From a virus, in the IMG/VR virus record IMGVR_UViG_3300039098_000250, positions 1-35,493 of that record: a stretch of DNA of 35,493 nt. The stretch is one strand, 5' to 3'. Both the position numbers and the translations under genes were made by a program. This document shows, in pieces, positions 6,137 through 14,918 of this stretch. The first letter of the stretch is position 1; each line of letters starts with the position of its first letter. The notes below the pieces were generated by a model. The model had not been told where the DNA came from and did not search any database. It saw only the letters and a list, made by a program, of their open reading frames with translations.

Positions 6137-6364
6137 ATGGTTAAATACAGTGAACAGAAAATTGTAGAAATATTGGAAAACAAAAGTTATTGCATTGAAG
6201 TTTTAAATAATTCCAAAATTATTGCTAAAAAAACTAATCAGTTTCCGATTATTGGTTTACCGGATCCTCAATCTAAAACAGGATGGATATTTAATGTTGG
6301 TAAAAACAAATTAACACTTGTTTATGATGCAATTGTATTTAGTGAAAGACAAATTATCCAATAA
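6137..6364 (+). CDS. Hypothetical protein, first of two tandem paralogues
   Basis: 75-residue protein, MVKYSEQKIVEILENKS..., with a C-terminal IFNVGKNKLTLVYDAI segment. It shares its layout with the next gene (K.VEILE near the start, I F.VGK.....VY.A near the end), so the pair looks like an old tandem duplication. The ATG at 6137 is chosen for its GAGGGGG site; the reading frame stays open further upstream but runs into the hairpin. Function unknown. Confidence 0.65.
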   Translation: MVKYSEQKIVEILENKSYCIEVLNNSKIIAKKTNQFPIIGLPDPQSKTGWIFNVGKNKLTLVYDAIVFSERQIIQ

Positions 6365-6384
6365 GAAATGGAGGAAAAGTAAAT

Positions 6385-6597
6385 ATGACCGTAAAGCAAT
6401 CAGTTCAAAAAGTTATTGAGATATTAGAAAAACATTGTTTTGAAGTAACACAAAAAGGAAATATTTATCACTGCAACCGACCAAAATGTTGCGAAATTAA
6501 GTTTAGAGAAACCATTGGAGGTGATCAAATTTTTCATGTTGGTAAAACATGGTGTCATACAGTTTATAAGGCCCTTGAAATGGCGGTGATAGCGTGA
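6385..6597 (+). CDS. Hypothetical protein, second of two tandem paralogues
   Basis: 70-residue protein similar in layout to its upstream neighbour, with QKVIEILEKHCFEV at the start and QIFHVGKTWCHTVYKAL near the end. It differs in carrying five Cys and four His residues (CNRPKCC and KTWCHTV among them), which could bind a metal; the upstream copy has one Cys. The GGAGG site is well spaced, and its stop overlaps the next start (GTGA). Confidence 0.65.
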   Translation: MTVKQSVQKVIEILEKHCFEVTQKGNIYHCNRPKCCEIKFRETIGGDQIFHVGKTWCHTVYKALEMAVIA

Positions 6598-6881
6598 CAA
6601 TTGATGAAGCTGAAAGAATTAGAAAGGATTATCGATTTGCCCCTCAACACGAATTAAAATGTAGAAAATTTATACCTGTTATTACATCAACAGGCGATAC
6701 CGCTCTAATAGCTAAAGTAGCTTATGAAAAAATCTTAAACAATAAAAAAATTGAAATCATAGGGTTTGAAGCAACAGAAAAAGGCGTGCTATTGAAATAT
6801 AAAGGGATTAGATCACCAGTTGTTGGGATTGTAGAATTCAAAGATGTTTCACAAATATTAGATAAAAAGAAGGTGGTATAA
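6594..6881 (+). CDS. Hypothetical early protein (95 aa), GTG start
   Basis: Unrecognised protein of mixed alpha/beta character, beginning at a GTG that overlaps the previous stop codon (GTGA), so translation is coupled. GGCGGTG lies just upstream. No domain is recognised. The C-terminal half has short beta-like segments (KIEIIGFEA, GVLLKYKG, VVGIVEF). Confidence 0.6.
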   Translation: MTIDEAERIRKDYRFAPQHELKCRKFIPVITSTGDTALIAKVAYEKILNNKKIEIIGFEATEKGVLLKYKGIRSPVVGIVEFKDVSQILDKKKVV

Positions 6882-7100
6882 ATGTCAGATAAGTTAATAT
6901 TTGTCCGACAAAAACGGAATAAATCAACTGCTAAAAGCGAGTTGATTCGAGTAGATGGTGCAGCCTACAACGAGATCGTGAACATAGCCCATGAAGCAGG
7001 CATATCAATTCAAAGAGCGGCATCAAACATGATTAAATTTGCGGTTGAAAGAGTAGCTTTTGTGGACGATGCAGATTATGAAATGAAAGAAGGAGAATAA
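6882..7100 (+). CDS. Small protein, possibly ribbon-helix-helix
   Basis: 72-residue protein. Basic N-terminus, then SELIRVDGAAYNEIVNIAHE followed by a second helix with SIQRAASNMIKFAVE. The strand-helix-helix order resembles Arc/CopG-like ribbon-helix-helix proteins, so a small regulator is possible, but the match is by eye only. It starts directly after the previous stop codon, with GAAGGTGG as ribosome site. Confidence 0.6.
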   Translation: MSDKLIFVRQKRNKSTAKSELIRVDGAAYNEIVNIAHEAGISIQRAASNMIKFAVERVAFVDDADYEMKEGE

Positions 7101-7101
7101 A

Positions 7102-7467
7102 ATGAACACCCGATTTGATAGCGATGAGTGGATAACCGCTCAAGGAGAATATATCCTTGTTAGCAATTTGGAAACGTCGCATTTAATAAACATTCTAAAA
7201 ATGTTTATTAAACAGCCTTTAAGAACCATATCGATGTTGATAAAGGATATTGAAAGGTTAGACGACCATACAAGGGGTGATGTTTGGTCCAAAAATAATC
7301 GAAATGGTGTAAAAAAAGAATCTATTCGAGAAATTACAAAGATGAAACCCGAAGAGTGCGTAGAATACGCTCTGACAAGTACGTTGGGGGTAACAATGCT
7401 AAAAGAATTAAACACTAGAGGCGTTGATGTTAAAAACATAATCACTTTTATGAAAGAAGGAGAATAA
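7102..7467 (+). CDS. Hypothetical early protein (121 aa)
   Basis: Unrecognised soluble protein with helices around residues 22-50 (SHLINILKMFIKQPL) and 84-118. Its start lies 1 base after the previous gene and uses AAGGAG. No motif or catalytic pattern is visible. Confidence 0.6.
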   Translation: MNTRFDSDEWITAQGEYILVSNLETSHLINILKMFIKQPLRTISMLIKDIERLDDHTRGDVWSKNNRNGVKKESIREITKMKPEECVEYALTSTLGVTMLKELNTRGVDVKNIITFMKEGE

Positions 7468-7470
7468 AAA

Positions 7471-7923
7471 ATGTTAGAAATTAATGTAAATATCCAAGGA
7501 TTAGATGGTTTAGTGGAAGTTTTAAAAGGGTTAATTGTATCAACCCCTGTATCATCAGAAATAAAAACGGGAGAAGCCTTTTTTCAAACTTCCCCTATTG
7601 TGAATCAACAACCTATTACGACACCCGTCACTGAGCAACAAACACCTCCTGTTGTGACTCAACAATCGATATCAGCACCAATACAACAGATACCACCCTT
7701 TAATGTCCCAATAAATCAAACCGCTCCCCCAGTGCCAACAACAGAAGTGAATTATAACTTTGATCAGTTGGCCGTTGCGGCATCATCTTTAATGGATGCT
7801 GGACGAATGGCAGATATTCAAGCTTTATTAAGTCGCTACAGTGCCCCCTCTCTTACGCAACTCCAAAAGGAACAATACGGAGCATTCGCTAATGAGTTAC
7901 GTCGAATGGGGGCAAAATTATGA
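7471..7923 (+). CDS. Phage protein with Pro/Gln/Thr-rich linker
   Basis: 150-residue protein in three parts: a short N-terminal segment INVNIQGLDGLVEVLKGLI, a disordered Pro/Gln/Thr/Val-rich linker (about 35-92), and a helical C-terminal domain (about 94-150, ending LRRMGAKL). This layout is familiar from Firmicute phages directly upstream of DUF2800 genes, but no function is established. It overlaps the DUF2800 gene by ATGA. Possibly a replication-module partner or scaffold; inference. Confidence 0.65.
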   Translation: MLEINVNIQGLDGLVEVLKGLIVSTPVSSEIKTGEAFFQTSPIVNQQPITTPVTEQQTPPVVTQQSISAPIQQIPPFNVPINQTAPPVPTTEVNYNFDQLAVAASSLMDAGRMADIQALLSRYSAPSLTQLQKEQYGAFANELRRMGAKL

Positions 7924-9074
7924 GTCATGCAATATTAAGCGCAAGCGGAGCGTCTCGGTGGCTTAACTGTCCTCCGAGTGCCCGTCTTGAAGAACAATTT
8001 CCAGACTCAACAAGTGAAGCAGCCGCAGAAGGAACATTAGCCCATGCATTAGGAGAATTGAAGCTACAAAAGTATTTAACCCCAATGCCAAAAAGAACCT
8101 ATACAAGACGTCACAATGTAATTAAAAAAGATCCTTTGTATTTGGCAGAAATGGAGGGTTACACTGATGATTATCTGGATTTTATTAAAGAAACGATGCT
8201 GTCTTTTCCGTCAAGTCCGTATGCAACAATTGAGAAAAAAGTCAATTTTTCTACTTATGTTCCTGAAGGATTTGGAACAGCTGATTGTATTATTATCGGT
8301 GGAAATACACTTTATATCGTAGATCTAAAATACGGAAAGGGCGTGTCTGTATCGGCTGAAAAGAATCCTCAAATGCGATTATATGCTTTGGGAGCTTTAA
8401 AAGAATATAGCTTGTTATACGCTATAAAGAATGTTCATATGGTCATTTTCCAACCGCGACTAAATAACATCTCGACTGATCAAATGGCGGCTGAAACCTT
8501 ACTAAACTGGGGGGATGCTTTCGTTAAGCCTTTAGCTGATCTTGCATTCAAAGGTGAGGGCAATTTTTCACCTGGTGATCATTGTCGTTTTTGTCGGGCC
8601 AAAGCAGTGTGCAGGGCCCGAAGCGAAAAGAATATGACCTTGGAAGAATTCAAAGGAGCATTACCACCATTAATTAGCAATGAAGAAGTAGGCTCTTTAT
8701 TATTAAAAGCTCAAGATCTAGCAAAATGGGCGAAAGATCTTGAAGTGTATGCTTTATCCGTATGTTTAGCTGGTGAAGATGTTGCGGGATGGAAAGCAGT
8801 AGAAGGACGATCAAATCGATGCTTTAGTGATATTGATGCCGCTTTTAAAAAACTAAAAGATGACGGTGTAAAAGAAGAACTGTTATATATTAGAAAACCA
8901 ATCACTCTAACAGAAACAGAAACATTATTAGGAAAGAAAGAATTCAATGCTGCTTTATCAGATTTCATTGAAAAGCCACCAGGAAAACCCGCGCTAGCAA
9001 AAGCAAATGATAAAAGGGATCCAATAACGTTAAAAAATGATGCAAATACAGATTTTGCAAATATTCAAATTTAA
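7920..9074 (+). CDS. DUF2800 protein, Cas4/RecB-like PD-(D/E)XK nuclease fold
   Basis: 384-residue protein of the phage DUF2800 family, related to Cas4/RecB-type nucleases. Visible motifs are H42 in GTLAHALGE, D122 in GTADC, and D135-x-K137 in IVDLKYGKG, the expected metal-binding and catalytic set. C17, C222, C225 and C231 (NCPPS and HCRFCRAKAVC) are placed as in nucleases that carry an iron-sulphur cluster. It probably acts on DNA ends during phage replication or recombination. It sits directly before the DUF2815 gene, as it usually does. Confidence 0.85.
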   Translation: MSHAILSASGASRWLNCPPSARLEEQFPDSTSEAAAEGTLAHALGELKLQKYLTPMPKRTYTRRHNVIKKDPLYLAEMEGYTDDYLDFIKETMLSFPSSPYATIEKKVNFSTYVPEGFGTADCIIIGGNTLYIVDLKYGKGVSVSAEKNPQMRLYALGALKEYSLLYAIKNVHMVIFQPRLNNISTDQMAAETLLNWGDAFVKPLADLAFKGEGNFSPGDHCRFCRAKAVCRARSEKNMTLEEFKGALPPLISNEEVGSLLLKAQDLAKWAKDLEVYALSVCLAGEDVAGWKAVEGRSNRCFSDIDAAFKKLKDDGVKEELLYIRKPITLTETETLLGKKEFNAALSDFIEKPPGKPALAKANDKRDPITLKNDANTDFANIQI

Positions 9075-9094
9075 ACCATAGAACACAGTGAACT

Positions 9095-9110
9095 AGCCTA
9101 TATACAGGCT
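9095..9110. repeat. Small inverted repeat in the DUF2800-DUF2815 gap
   Basis: AGCCT (9095-9099) and AGGCT (9106-9110) form a short hairpin in the 93-bp gap between the two genes. The T tract after it is too short for a convincing terminator. Otherwise the gap holds only the ribosome site of the next gene. Confidence 0.3.
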
Positions 9111-9167
9111 TTGCGATTAGATCAAATAGCGAAAATTGAAAATCAAATTTTAAGGAGAAATAATATT

Positions 9168-9944
9168 ATGAAACAACCAACACAAATAGTAACTGGACAG
9201 GTACGATTAACCTTCCCACACCTTTTTAAGGCATATGCAAATCCCAATCAACCAGGGCAAGAGCCAAAGTATTCAACAACCATGCTTCTACCAAAAACAG
9301 ATTTAACCACCAAAGCAAACATCGACGCTGCTATTATGGCCGCTATTGACTTAGGTATATCTAGTAAATGGAATGGCTCTCGCCCACCAAAAATTAATTT
9401 ATCGATCCATGATGGCGATGGTGTTCGACCTAACGGAGAAGCATTTGGTTCTGAATGCAAAGGGCACTGGGTTTTCGCAGCGTCAAGTAAACAGGCGCCT
9501 GAAATTGTTCAACACCAAAGTTTAGAACGAGTCTTAAACGAATCGGAAGTTTATTCTGGTATGTATGCTTTAGTGTCATTAAACTTTTTTCCTTATGCTT
9601 CAAGCGGTAATAAAGGGGTCGGCATTGGTCTTAATAACGTGGCCAAAGTAGCCGACGGTGAGCCACTCGGTGGTAGAACAACAGCAGCTAATGATTTTGG
9701 AGGGGCGCAACCCCAGCAACAAGTCCAAACAGATTCAGCTTGGCCAACTCAACTAGGTGGGCAACCAGCACCTCAAAATTATCAACAACAAACGCAATAC
9801 CAAGCGCCCGCACCTCAGACTCAAACCTATCAACAACCACAACAAAACTTTCAACAACCACAACAGAATTTTCAACAACCAGCACAACAACAACAAATTG
9901 ACCTCATTACAGGCAAACCGATTGAGGCTGTGTATGGGATATGA
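9168..9944 (+). CDS. DUF2815 family ssDNA-binding-like protein
   Basis: 258-residue protein of the phage DUF2815 family, thought to bind single-stranded DNA. The conserved part (about 1-180) starts TGQVRLTFPHLFKA and includes YSTTMLLPK and GVGIGLNNVAK. Residues about 185-245 are a Gln/Pro/Asn-rich low-complexity tail containing a 7-residue repeat (QQPQQNF). The acidic tip of bacterial SSB is absent. The ATG at 9168 follows TAAGGAG; the frame is open further upstream only from a poor TTG. It overlaps the polymerase gene by ATGA. Confidence 0.8.
   Translation: MKQPTQIVTGQVRLTFPHLFKAYANPNQPGQEPKYSTTMLLPKTDLTTKANIDAAIMAAIDLGISSKWNGSRPPKINLSIHDGDGVRPNGEAFGSECKGHWVFAASSKQAPEIVQHQSLERVLNESEVYSGMYALVSLNFFPYASSGNKGVGIGLNNVAKVADGEPLGGRTTAANDFGGAQPQQQVQTDSAWPTQLGGQPAPQNYQQQTQYQAPAPQTQTYQQPQQNFQQPQQNFQQPAQQQQIDLITGKPIEAVYGI
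9831..9880 (+). repeat. 21-bp direct repeats in the DUF2815 tail
   Basis: CAACAACCACAACA-type units begin at 9831, 9852 and 9873, a period of 21 bp, coding for QQPQQNF repeats. The units are nearly identical in DNA, which suggests recent slippage and variable tail length among relatives. Confidence 0.7.
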
Positions 9945-11926
9945 GCCATCATTTAAATATTGATATCGAAACTTATAGCGATATTGACATCAAAAAATCG
10001 GGACTGTACAGATATGTGCAGTCCCCTAATTTTCAGATTTTACTTTTTGCGTATTCTCTTGATAGTGCGCCTGTTGAGATTATTGATCTAGAACAAGGTG
10101 AAAAATTACCAATAAAAATAATTATAATGCTCAATGATCCAAATGTTATTAAACATGCTTACAATGCTGCCTTTGAATGGTATTGTCTCAGCAAATATAT
10201 TGGGGATACCGATCAGATTACATGGCTTGGCCATTGGCAATGTACCATGTTTCACAGTCTTTATTGTGGCTATCCTGCGGGATTGGGGTCAACGGGAATA
10301 GCGTTAGGGTTACCTCAAGACAAGCAAAAAGATACAGCAGGTAAAGCTTTAATCCGATATTTTTGCGGCCCGTGTAAACCCACTAGAAATAATGGAAACC
10401 GTACACGAAACTTACCCCACCATGACTTGGATCGATGGAATCTTTTTAAAGAATATTGTATTCAAGATGTGGTAGTGGAAATGGAAATCGAAAAACGATT
10501 ATCTTCCTTCCCTGTTCCTGAATTAGAACAACATTACTGGCGATTGGATCAGCAAATGAATGCAAGAGGGATCAGAATCGACACAGAGTTAGTACACAGT
10601 GCTCTTTATTGTAATGATGTCGTGATGGAAGAATTGAAAAAAGAAGCAATTGAAATAACAGGACTCGCTAATCCCAACAGTGCTGCCCAAATAAAAGAAT
10701 GGTTAAAAAAACAAGGTGTTAAGACGGATAATCTCCAAAAAGCAACCGTAGCAGATCTTCTAACCAAAACAACAGGATTCCCTAAACGTATGTTAGAAAT
10801 TCGACAAGAAAGTTCCAAAACAAGCATTAAAAAATATGCAACGATGGAAACAACACTGTGTAATGATGGAAGAATTCGAGGGCTATTACAATTTTATGGG
10901 GCCAATCGTACAGGGCGATGGGCAGGACGATTTGTACAAATGCAAAACCTCCCACGTAATTACTTAGAAACTTTAGATCATGCTAGAGAATGCGTGAAAC
11001 ATCAAAAAATTGATACCCTAAAAGTAGTATACGGAAATATACCTGATACCTTATCTCAATTAATACGAACAGCTTTTATTCCCTCTGGAGGGCGAACATT
11101 TGTAGTCTCAGATTATTCCGCTATTGAAGCCCGGGTGATTGCTTGGATGGCGGGCGAAGAATGGCGGCAAGAAGTGTTTGCTACACACGGCAAGATCTAT
11201 GAAGCTTCAGCCAGCGCCATGTTTGGGGTGCCGATTGAAAAAATAGTAAAAGGAAATCCAGAATATGCACTCAGGTCCAAGGGTAAAATCGCAGAATTAG
11301 CATTAGGCTATCAAGGTGCTGCTGGGGCACTTATTACCATGGGAGCTCTTAAAATGGGACTATCAGAGGATGAACTTCCAGAGATCGTTACCAAATGGCG
11401 ACAAGCGAATAAGAAAATAGTGAACCTCTGGTATGCCATCGGTGGTGCTGCCATTAAGACGATGCAGACAGGACAAGCGAACGAAGTCAAAGGTGTTATT
11501 TTCGCCCGTGAAGGAGACTTTGACAATGGGCAAGACTTTTTAACGGTCCAACTCCCAAGCGGGCGAAAACTCTTTTACGTAAAACCTTTTCTTGCTCCTA
11601 ACCAATGGGATCGGGATGCTCTATTTTATCAAGGTATGGACCAGACAACAAAGAAATGGGTAAGCCTTCAAACCTACGGTGGAAAACTTACTGAAAATAT
11701 TGTTCAAGCCATTGCAAGAGATTGTTTAGCAGTGGCCATTGATCGATTAGCGTGTAAAGGCTATGAGATGGTGATGTCTGTCCACGATGAAGTGATCCTT
11801 GATTGTCCAATGGAAATGGCGGATCTTGAACGGGTCAACGCGATCATGGGCGAGCCGATCGAATGGGCCCCAGGACTTTTACTCAATGCAGAAGGTTATA
11901 TTACAAACTATTATAAAAAAGACTAG
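9941..11926 (+). CDS. Family A (Pol I type) DNA polymerase
   Basis: Replicative DNA polymerase of the phage, 661 residues. The N-terminal 190 residues form a DnaQ-like 3'-5' exonuclease domain with D8 and E10 (NIDIETYSD). The polymerase domain carries motif A with D391 (DYSAIEAR), motif B (LRSKGKIAELALGYQG) with the expected Arg/Lys and YQG, and motif C H615-D616-E617 (SVHDEV). No 5'-3' exonuclease domain is present, as is normal for phage Pol A of this type. It overlaps the upstream gene by 4 bases and is followed 10 bp later by the primase-helicase gene, its likely partner. Confidence 0.95.
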   Translation: MSHHLNIDIETYSDIDIKKSGLYRYVQSPNFQILLFAYSLDSAPVEIIDLEQGEKLPIKIIIMLNDPNVIKHAYNAAFEWYCLSKYIGDTDQITWLGHWQCTMFHSLYCGYPAGLGSTGIALGLPQDKQKDTAGKALIRYFCGPCKPTRNNGNRTRNLPHHDLDRWNLFKEYCIQDVVVEMEIEKRLSSFPVPELEQHYWRLDQQMNARGIRIDTELVHSALYCNDVVMEELKKEAIEITGLANPNSAAQIKEWLKKQGVKTDNLQKATVADLLTKTTGFPKRMLEIRQESSKTSIKKYATMETTLCNDGRIRGLLQFYGANRTGRWAGRFVQMQNLPRNYLETLDHARECVKHQKIDTLKVVYGNIPDTLSQLIRTAFIPSGGRTFVVSDYSAIEARVIAWMAGEEWRQEVFATHGKIYEASASAMFGVPIEKIVKGNPEYALRSKGKIAELALGYQGAAGALITMGALKMGLSEDELPEIVTKWRQANKKIVNLWYAIGGAAIKTMQTGQANEVKGVIFAREGDFDNGQDFLTVQLPSGRKLFYVKPFLAPNQWDRDALFYQGMDQTTKKWVSLQTYGGKLTENIVQAIARDCLAVAIDRLACKGYEMVMSVHDEVILDCPMEMADLERVNAIMGEPIEWAPGLLLNAEGYITNYYKKD

Positions 11927-11936
11927 GAGGGCTTAC

Positions 11937-14357
11937 ATGATTAACGATAAACAAATAAAGATATCATCAGCAGGAAGCCGAAAGGCCACCTCCTGGCCAC
12001 AACAGACACTGATGTGGTCTGAATTTGCAGAACGATTAAAAACACCGGTTAGAAGTACAGAAACATTAACAGAATACCTTAATTATAATAAAGGCAAGCA
12101 GGATGACTTAAAAGATGTTGGAGGGTTTGTTGGGGGCGTTCTCGAGGGCAATCGGCGTAAGGCCGACTGTGTACTTGGTAGAGATTTAATCACTTTAGAT
12201 ATGGATAACATTCCATCTGAAGGGACTACAAGTATTTTACAACGCATCGGCTCCATGGGCTTTGCTTGTGTCGTTTATTCAACGCGAAAACATGAAGCCG
12301 TTAAACCACGCTTACGTGTGGTAGCACCCTTATCTCGAACAGCGACCTCTGATGAATACGAACCCATTACTCGAAAACTTGCAAGTATGTTAGGCATTGA
12401 ATTTTGTGATCCAACAACGTTTGAAGCTTCACGGTTAATGTATTGGCCATCCTGTTGCACGGATAGTCAATATGAATTTCATGCCTGGGATAACCCTTTG
12501 CTTAACATCGATGGAATGCTTAACCTCTATTCTGATTGGCGTAATGTTAGGGAGTGGCCAACAGTACCTGGCGCCGATAAGATTCAAGAACGCTTACTTA
12601 AACGACAAGAAGACCCGACTACTAAAAAGGGTGTGGTTGGTGCATTTTGCAAGACTTATGATATATACAAAGCAATCGAAACCTTTATTCCTGGTGAATA
12701 TACTACCTGTGAAACCGCCGATAATCGATTAACTTTTACGGGAGGATCCACCACCGGGGGTGCAATTATTTATGATGATGGACTTTTTCTATATTCCCAT
12801 CATGCAACAGATCCGTGTAGCGGGAAGTTAGTTAATGCTTTTGACTTAATACGCTTACATAAATTTAATGATCAGGATGATGATGCGGTACCAGGAACCC
12901 CGATTAACAGGCTTCCAAGCTTTACAGCGATGTGTCAGTTTGCAGCAGCCGATAAAGCCGTTACAGGTTTAATGAGTCAAGAACGCTATGAGCAGGCAAC
13001 CCAAGAATTTTCACAAGTAACTGGCGTTGAAAACCCTGGTAACTTAGATTGGATGAATCATCTTGAAGTATCCGCAACGACAGGCGCGCATGCTAAAACC
13101 ATTGATAATGTATTGATCATTCTTGAAAATGATCCGCAACTTAAAGGTAAACTGGCATTTGATGAATTCGCTAACCGAGGTTTGGCCATGGGGTCCCTGC
13201 CGTGGGATGAACGCGCAAAACGCAGGGCGTGGAGTGACCCAGATGATGCGGGAATACTTCATTATTTGGAACATGCTTATAAAATACAACTATCTGATAA
13301 ACGACTCTATGCAGCCATGACATTATGTTCTCAACGGCATAAATTTAATGATGTGAAAGACTATTTAATCAATTTACAATGGGATGGAACTAAGCGCCTA
13401 GATACTGTTTTTATAGACTATCTCGGTGCTGAAGATAATATTTACACCCGTGCGGTGGCAAGAAAGAGTTTAGCAGCAGCGGTGGCCAGAGCCATGGTCC
13501 CTGGTACAAAATATGATTACATGCCAATATTAGGTGGCCCCCAGGGGATCGGTAAAAGTACCTTTTTAAGATTCTTAGGTCATAAATGGTATTCAGACAG
13601 CTTACAAACATTTGAAGGAAAAGAAGCAAGCGAAATGATCCAAGGCATTTGGATTAATGAACTTGGTGAATTAACAGGACTTTCGCGATCAGAAAACAAT
13701 GCCGTTAAACAATTTCTTAGCCGAACAGAGGATATTTATAGGGAACCCTATGGACGCCGTACGGGCGTTTATCCAAGGCGATGTGTCTTCTTTGGAACGA
13801 CCAATGACACTGAATATTTAAGAGATCGCACAGGCAATCGACGGTTTTGGCCAATTGACTGTAGCATTGAAGAACCGACAAAAGATATTTTCACACAGCT
13901 TAAGGATGAAGTAACACAAATATGGGCGGAGGCTTATATCGCTTGGCAACTTGGGGAACCGCTATATTTATCAGGCGAAGTAGAAGCTAAAGGAAAAGAA
14001 ATGCAAGAAGGGCATCAAGAATTGAACGGTAAAGAAGGTTCGATTCTGGAATTTTTAAATCTGAAAGTTCCAGCGAACTGGGGTAAAAGAAATTTGAATG
14101 AACGTAAGATGTTTTGGGCAAGTGAACAAATGCAAAGCGATTGTGATCTTATTAAAAGAGATCGTATATGTGCAACAGAAATTTGGTGTGAATGTCTCGG
14201 AGGTGACCTAAAAAGTTTCAAAAGACAGGACACTGTTGAGATAAATCATATTTTAGAAAATGCCTCTGATTGGGAGAAAAGTTCAAGTACTTTACGGTTT
14301 GGAAAAACCTATGGGGTGCAACGAGGATTTGAAAGAATAGAGATAATTAGAGAATGA
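11937..14357 (+). CDS. Primase-helicase (AEP-like N-terminus, VirE-family ATPase)
   Basis: 806-residue replication protein. The N-terminal third resembles an archaeo-eukaryotic primase-type domain: D88-x-D90 in LDMDNIP, then STRKHEAVKPRLRVV and ASRLMYW. The C-terminal half is a VirE-family (PF05272) superfamily 3-like ATPase with Walker A GGPQGIGKS (K540) and Walker B IWINELGEL (E near 575), followed by FFGTTNDTEYLRD and RRFWPI. It would unwind DNA and synthesise primers for the Pol A enzyme. The ATG at 11937 follows AGGAGGG; the frame extends upstream inside the polymerase gene, but that part is not conserved-looking. Confidence 0.9.
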   Translation: MINDKQIKISSAGSRKATSWPQQTLMWSEFAERLKTPVRSTETLTEYLNYNKGKQDDLKDVGGFVGGVLEGNRRKADCVLGRDLITLDMDNIPSEGTTSILQRIGSMGFACVVYSTRKHEAVKPRLRVVAPLSRTATSDEYEPITRKLASMLGIEFCDPTTFEASRLMYWPSCCTDSQYEFHAWDNPLLNIDGMLNLYSDWRNVREWPTVPGADKIQERLLKRQEDPTTKKGVVGAFCKTYDIYKAIETFIPGEYTTCETADNRLTFTGGSTTGGAIIYDDGLFLYSHHATDPCSGKLVNAFDLIRLHKFNDQDDDAVPGTPINRLPSFTAMCQFAAADKAVTGLMSQERYEQATQEFSQVTGVENPGNLDWMNHLEVSATTGAHAKTIDNVLIILENDPQLKGKLAFDEFANRGLAMGSLPWDERAKRRAWSDPDDAGILHYLEHAYKIQLSDKRLYAAMTLCSQRHKFNDVKDYLINLQWDGTKRLDTVFIDYLGAEDNIYTRAVARKSLAAAVARAMVPGTKYDYMPILGGPQGIGKSTFLRFLGHKWYSDSLQTFEGKEASEMIQGIWINELGELTGLSRSENNAVKQFLSRTEDIYREPYGRRTGVYPRRCVFFGTTNDTEYLRDRTGNRRFWPIDCSIEEPTKDIFTQLKDEVTQIWAEAYIAWQLGEPLYLSGEVEAKGKEMQEGHQELNGKEGSILEFLNLKVPANWGKRNLNERKMFWASEQMQSDCDLIKRDRICATEIWCECLGGDLKSFKRQDTVEINHILENASDWEKSSSTLRFGKTYGVQRGFERIEIIRE

Positions 14358-14630
14358 AGAATGTGACATCCAAGAGAATGTTACATCTATGACGTAACAT
14401 TGAAACATTCTCATCGGAGTTTGTTGTTTCGCCTCAAAGCAAGGCGGGTAAAGGGTTATAGAGCTTTGTAACATTAAAACATTAATATATATAAATAAAA
14501 TAAATAGGGCGTATAGGGCGCGCGAGCATATACGTGACCGCCTATACGTAAATGCCCGTATACGCGCGTTACGTTGTTACTGTTACACTTTAAAAAATAC
14601 ACCCTATTTATTTTTGAAAGAAGGGTTGAT
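14358..14630. other. 273-bp non-coding gap, candidate replication origin
   Basis: Gap between primase-helicase and VRR-NUC genes. It holds five copies of TGTTAC or its complement: 14379-14384, 14394-14399 (inverse), 14468-14473 (inverse), 14575-14580 and 14581-14586. Two inverted repeats overlap: ATGTTAC/GTAACAT (14378-14384 and 14394-14400) inside GAGAATGTT/AACATTCTC (14374-14382 and 14404-14412). An AT-rich stretch (14473-14505) is followed by an oddly CpG-rich block (14509-14572) with TAGGGCG twice and TATACG several times. Iterons, an AT-rich segment and dyads beside replication genes fit an origin; this is inference. No coding sequence is evident. Confidence 0.45.
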
Positions 14631-14918
14631 ATGAAAGAAAAAGAAATCGAACAATATCTGGTAAAGAGAGTTAAAACGATTGGTGGTAAAGCGTTTAAAT
14701 TTGTAAGTCCTGGAAACAACGGTGTGCCTGATCGAATGGTATGTCTTCCAGAGGGAAGAATTATTTTTGCAGAGTTGAAAGCTACCGGATGCAAAACTAG
14801 ACCAAGCCAAGATCAACAGATAAAAAAATTATATGATCTTGGTTTTGATGTTTATGTGATTGATAGCAAGGAAATGATAGATCAACTGATTAGACAATGG
14901 AATCATGAAGATTTTTAA
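14631..14918 (+). CDS. VRR-NUC domain nuclease
   Basis: 95-residue stand-alone VRR-NUC protein, a PD-(D/E)XK nuclease of the type found in phages and fused in FAN1. Catalytic residues are visible: D34 in GVPDR, E48-x-K50 in AELKA, and Q60 in PSQDQQ. Such phage enzymes may resolve branched DNA. The ATG at 14631 follows GAAGGG. Its 3' end overlaps the SNF2 helicase gene by 14 bp, a pairing seen in many Firmicute phages. Confidence 0.9.
   Translation: MKEKEIEQYLVKRVKTIGGKAFKFVSPGNNGVPDRMVCLPEGRIIFAELKATGCKTRPSQDQQIKKLYDLGFDVYVIDSKEMIDQLIRQWNHEDF

Noticed and set aside
9831-9880. Possible CRISPR-like repeat
   Set aside because: Tandem 21-bp units without spacers, inside a coding Gln/Pro tail.
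12472-12732. Plus-strand frame inside the primase-helicase gene
   Set aside because: Out-of-frame shadow of a well-conserved coding region without ribosome site.
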